Positions 63,488 to 64,000 of a stretch of 64,000 nucleotides of DNA are shown piece after piece. Numbering within the stretch: position 1 is the first letter of the stretch; each line of letters begins with the position of its first letter. The notes beneath the pieces are model-generated. The model did not search any database. It worked only from the letters and a program-made list of their open reading frames with translations, and was not told where the DNA came from. Position numbers and translations under genes: made by a program. The DNA is taken from positions 2,232,001 through 2,296,000 of the forward strand of contig NZ_CP100756.1 in NCBI RefSeq assembly GCF_024266705.1, given 5' to 3'. The DNA is from Natrinema gelatinilyticum (GTDB lineage: Archaea; Halobacteriota; Halobacteria; Halobacteriales; Natrialbaceae).

Positions 63488-64000
63488 ATGGCGGACGACA
63501 TCGATCTGGATGGGCGCGACGAGCCGGTACGCGGCGCAAACGATCACGCCGAACTCCTGTCCGAACTGGACTCGCACGACCTCGCTGTCGCGACCGATTT
63601 CGATCCCGACGCGGACACCGGCCGATTCGAGTACGACCCGGACGCGGATCCGGACGCGGTGTTTCCCCAGTCGGTCGCCAGCGGCGGGCCGACCCCGTCC
63701 GGCGTCATCCTCTGGACGCGTCTATCGCCCGCCGTCTTCGACGCGGACGAGCCACTGGCCGTGCGAGTGGCCCGTGACCCTGACTTCGACGACGTCGTCT
63801 ACGAGGGCGAGGTCACCGATGCCGAGCAGATCCGAGCCCACGACTACACCGTGAAAGTCGACCTCGACGGCCACCTCGATTCGGACTGCGAGTACCACTA
63901 CCGGTTCTACTACTGCGGCACGGCCTCGCGGGCCGGGCGGTGCCAGACGCTTCCCGCGCCCGACGCGTCGCTCGAGCGCGTCCGGTTCGCGGTGCTCGCC
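63488..64000 (+). CDS. phoD: PhoD-type alkaline phosphatase, N-terminal part
   Basis: The first 171 residues of a gene that leaves the right edge. The order VFPQSVASGGPTPSGVILWT, then a fibronectin-like beta domain (RVARDPDFDDVVYEGEVTDA, DYTVKVDLDGHL, YHYRFYYCG) is the N-terminus of PhoD-family phosphatases. No signal peptide is visible at the start (MADDIDLDGRDEPVRG), which is unusual for an exported PhoD, so the protein may be cytoplasmic or the real start may lie upstream. The metal-binding residues are outside the window. Confidence 0.85.
   Translation, partial: MADDIDLDGRDEPVRGANDHAELLSELDSHDLAVATDFDPDADTGRFEYDPDADPDAVFPQSVASGGPTPSGVILWTRLSPAVFDADEPLAVRVARDPDFDDVVYEGEVTDAEQIRAHDYTVKVDLDGHLDSDCEYHYRFYYCGTASRAGRCQTLPAPDASLERVRFAVLA

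Noticed and set aside
61934..63577. One 547-residue minus-strand protein
   Set aside because: Only the part from 62491 has membrane-protein character; the upstream extension is antisense to the GNAT gene.

Overview
The window is chromosomal DNA from a haloarchaeon (class Halobacteria). The evidence is very high GC with GC-rich third codon positions, strongly acidic proteins, Tat (twin-arginine) lipoprotein signals with an LAGC-type lipobox, blue copper proteins, an HTH_10 (Bat-type) regulator and archaeal TATA boxes. The genus cannot be fixed from sequence alone; a Natrialbales-type haloarchaeon is my guess.

Layout. 1-3 kb: a minus-strand peptide ABC transporter whose binding protein has its two halves in permuted order. 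3-7.5 kb: housekeeping minus-strand genes (Hpt, CoaBC, a MoaB/CinA-fold protein, an FAD protein) and an HTH_10 regulator. 8.3-10.8 kb: a periplasmic-type redox cassette (blue copper protein, sulfite-oxidase-like molybdoenzyme, FKBP). 10.9-20.5 kb: CbtBA cobalt transport with a decayed gene behind it, TrkA, a renalase-like FAD protein, a stand-alone heme-NO-binding protein, TyrA, an Rsm22-like methyltransferase and SurE. 20.5-27 kb: small regulatory and zinc-ribbon genes, a cupin protein and two more blue copper proteins, mixed with repeats and IS200/IS605 debris. 27-32.5 kb: a regulator, a flavin monooxygenase, a SnoaL-like protein, a membrane-anchored molybdoenzyme and a methyltransferase. 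32.5-37 kb: lower-GC, decayed accessory DNA (IS605-type ends, a pRiA4b-like fragment, an IS4-type transposase tail) around an intact secreted subtilisin. 37-45 kb: a TAXI-TRAP transporter with its DUF1850 partner, gamma-glutamyltransferase and a secreted zinc carboxypeptidase. 45.05-50.86 kb: a segment bounded by 117-118 bp direct repeats, one touching tRNA-Ala; it holds a PhoX-like protein and a frameshifted plasmid or virus-type helicase. 51-55 kb: a Trm9-like methyltransferase, tRNA-Gly, an actin homologue and an FlaD/E-domain protein. 55.3-60.5 kb: a sulfane-sulfur locus (DUF7512, rhodanese-MBL persulfide dioxygenase, wHTH-double rhodanese, SQR-like flavoprotein, DUF1641). 61-64 kb: an ABC ATPase without a permease beside it, a membrane protein, a GNAT acetyltransferase and the start of a PhoD-type phosphatase.

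How the parts may work together (inference). The subtilisin, carboxypeptidase, gamma-glutamyltransferase, TAXI-TRAP system and peptide ABC transporter look like a scavenging chain for extracellular peptides and amino acids. The 8.3-10.8 kb genes look like an extracytoplasmic oxidase feeding a copper protein. The 55-60 kb genes look like a sulfide/persulfide detoxification unit with its own sensor. Four copies of an 85-bp palindromic element, several IS605 right-end/omega-RNA-like scars and the tRNA-linked direct repeats show repeated mobile-element traffic.
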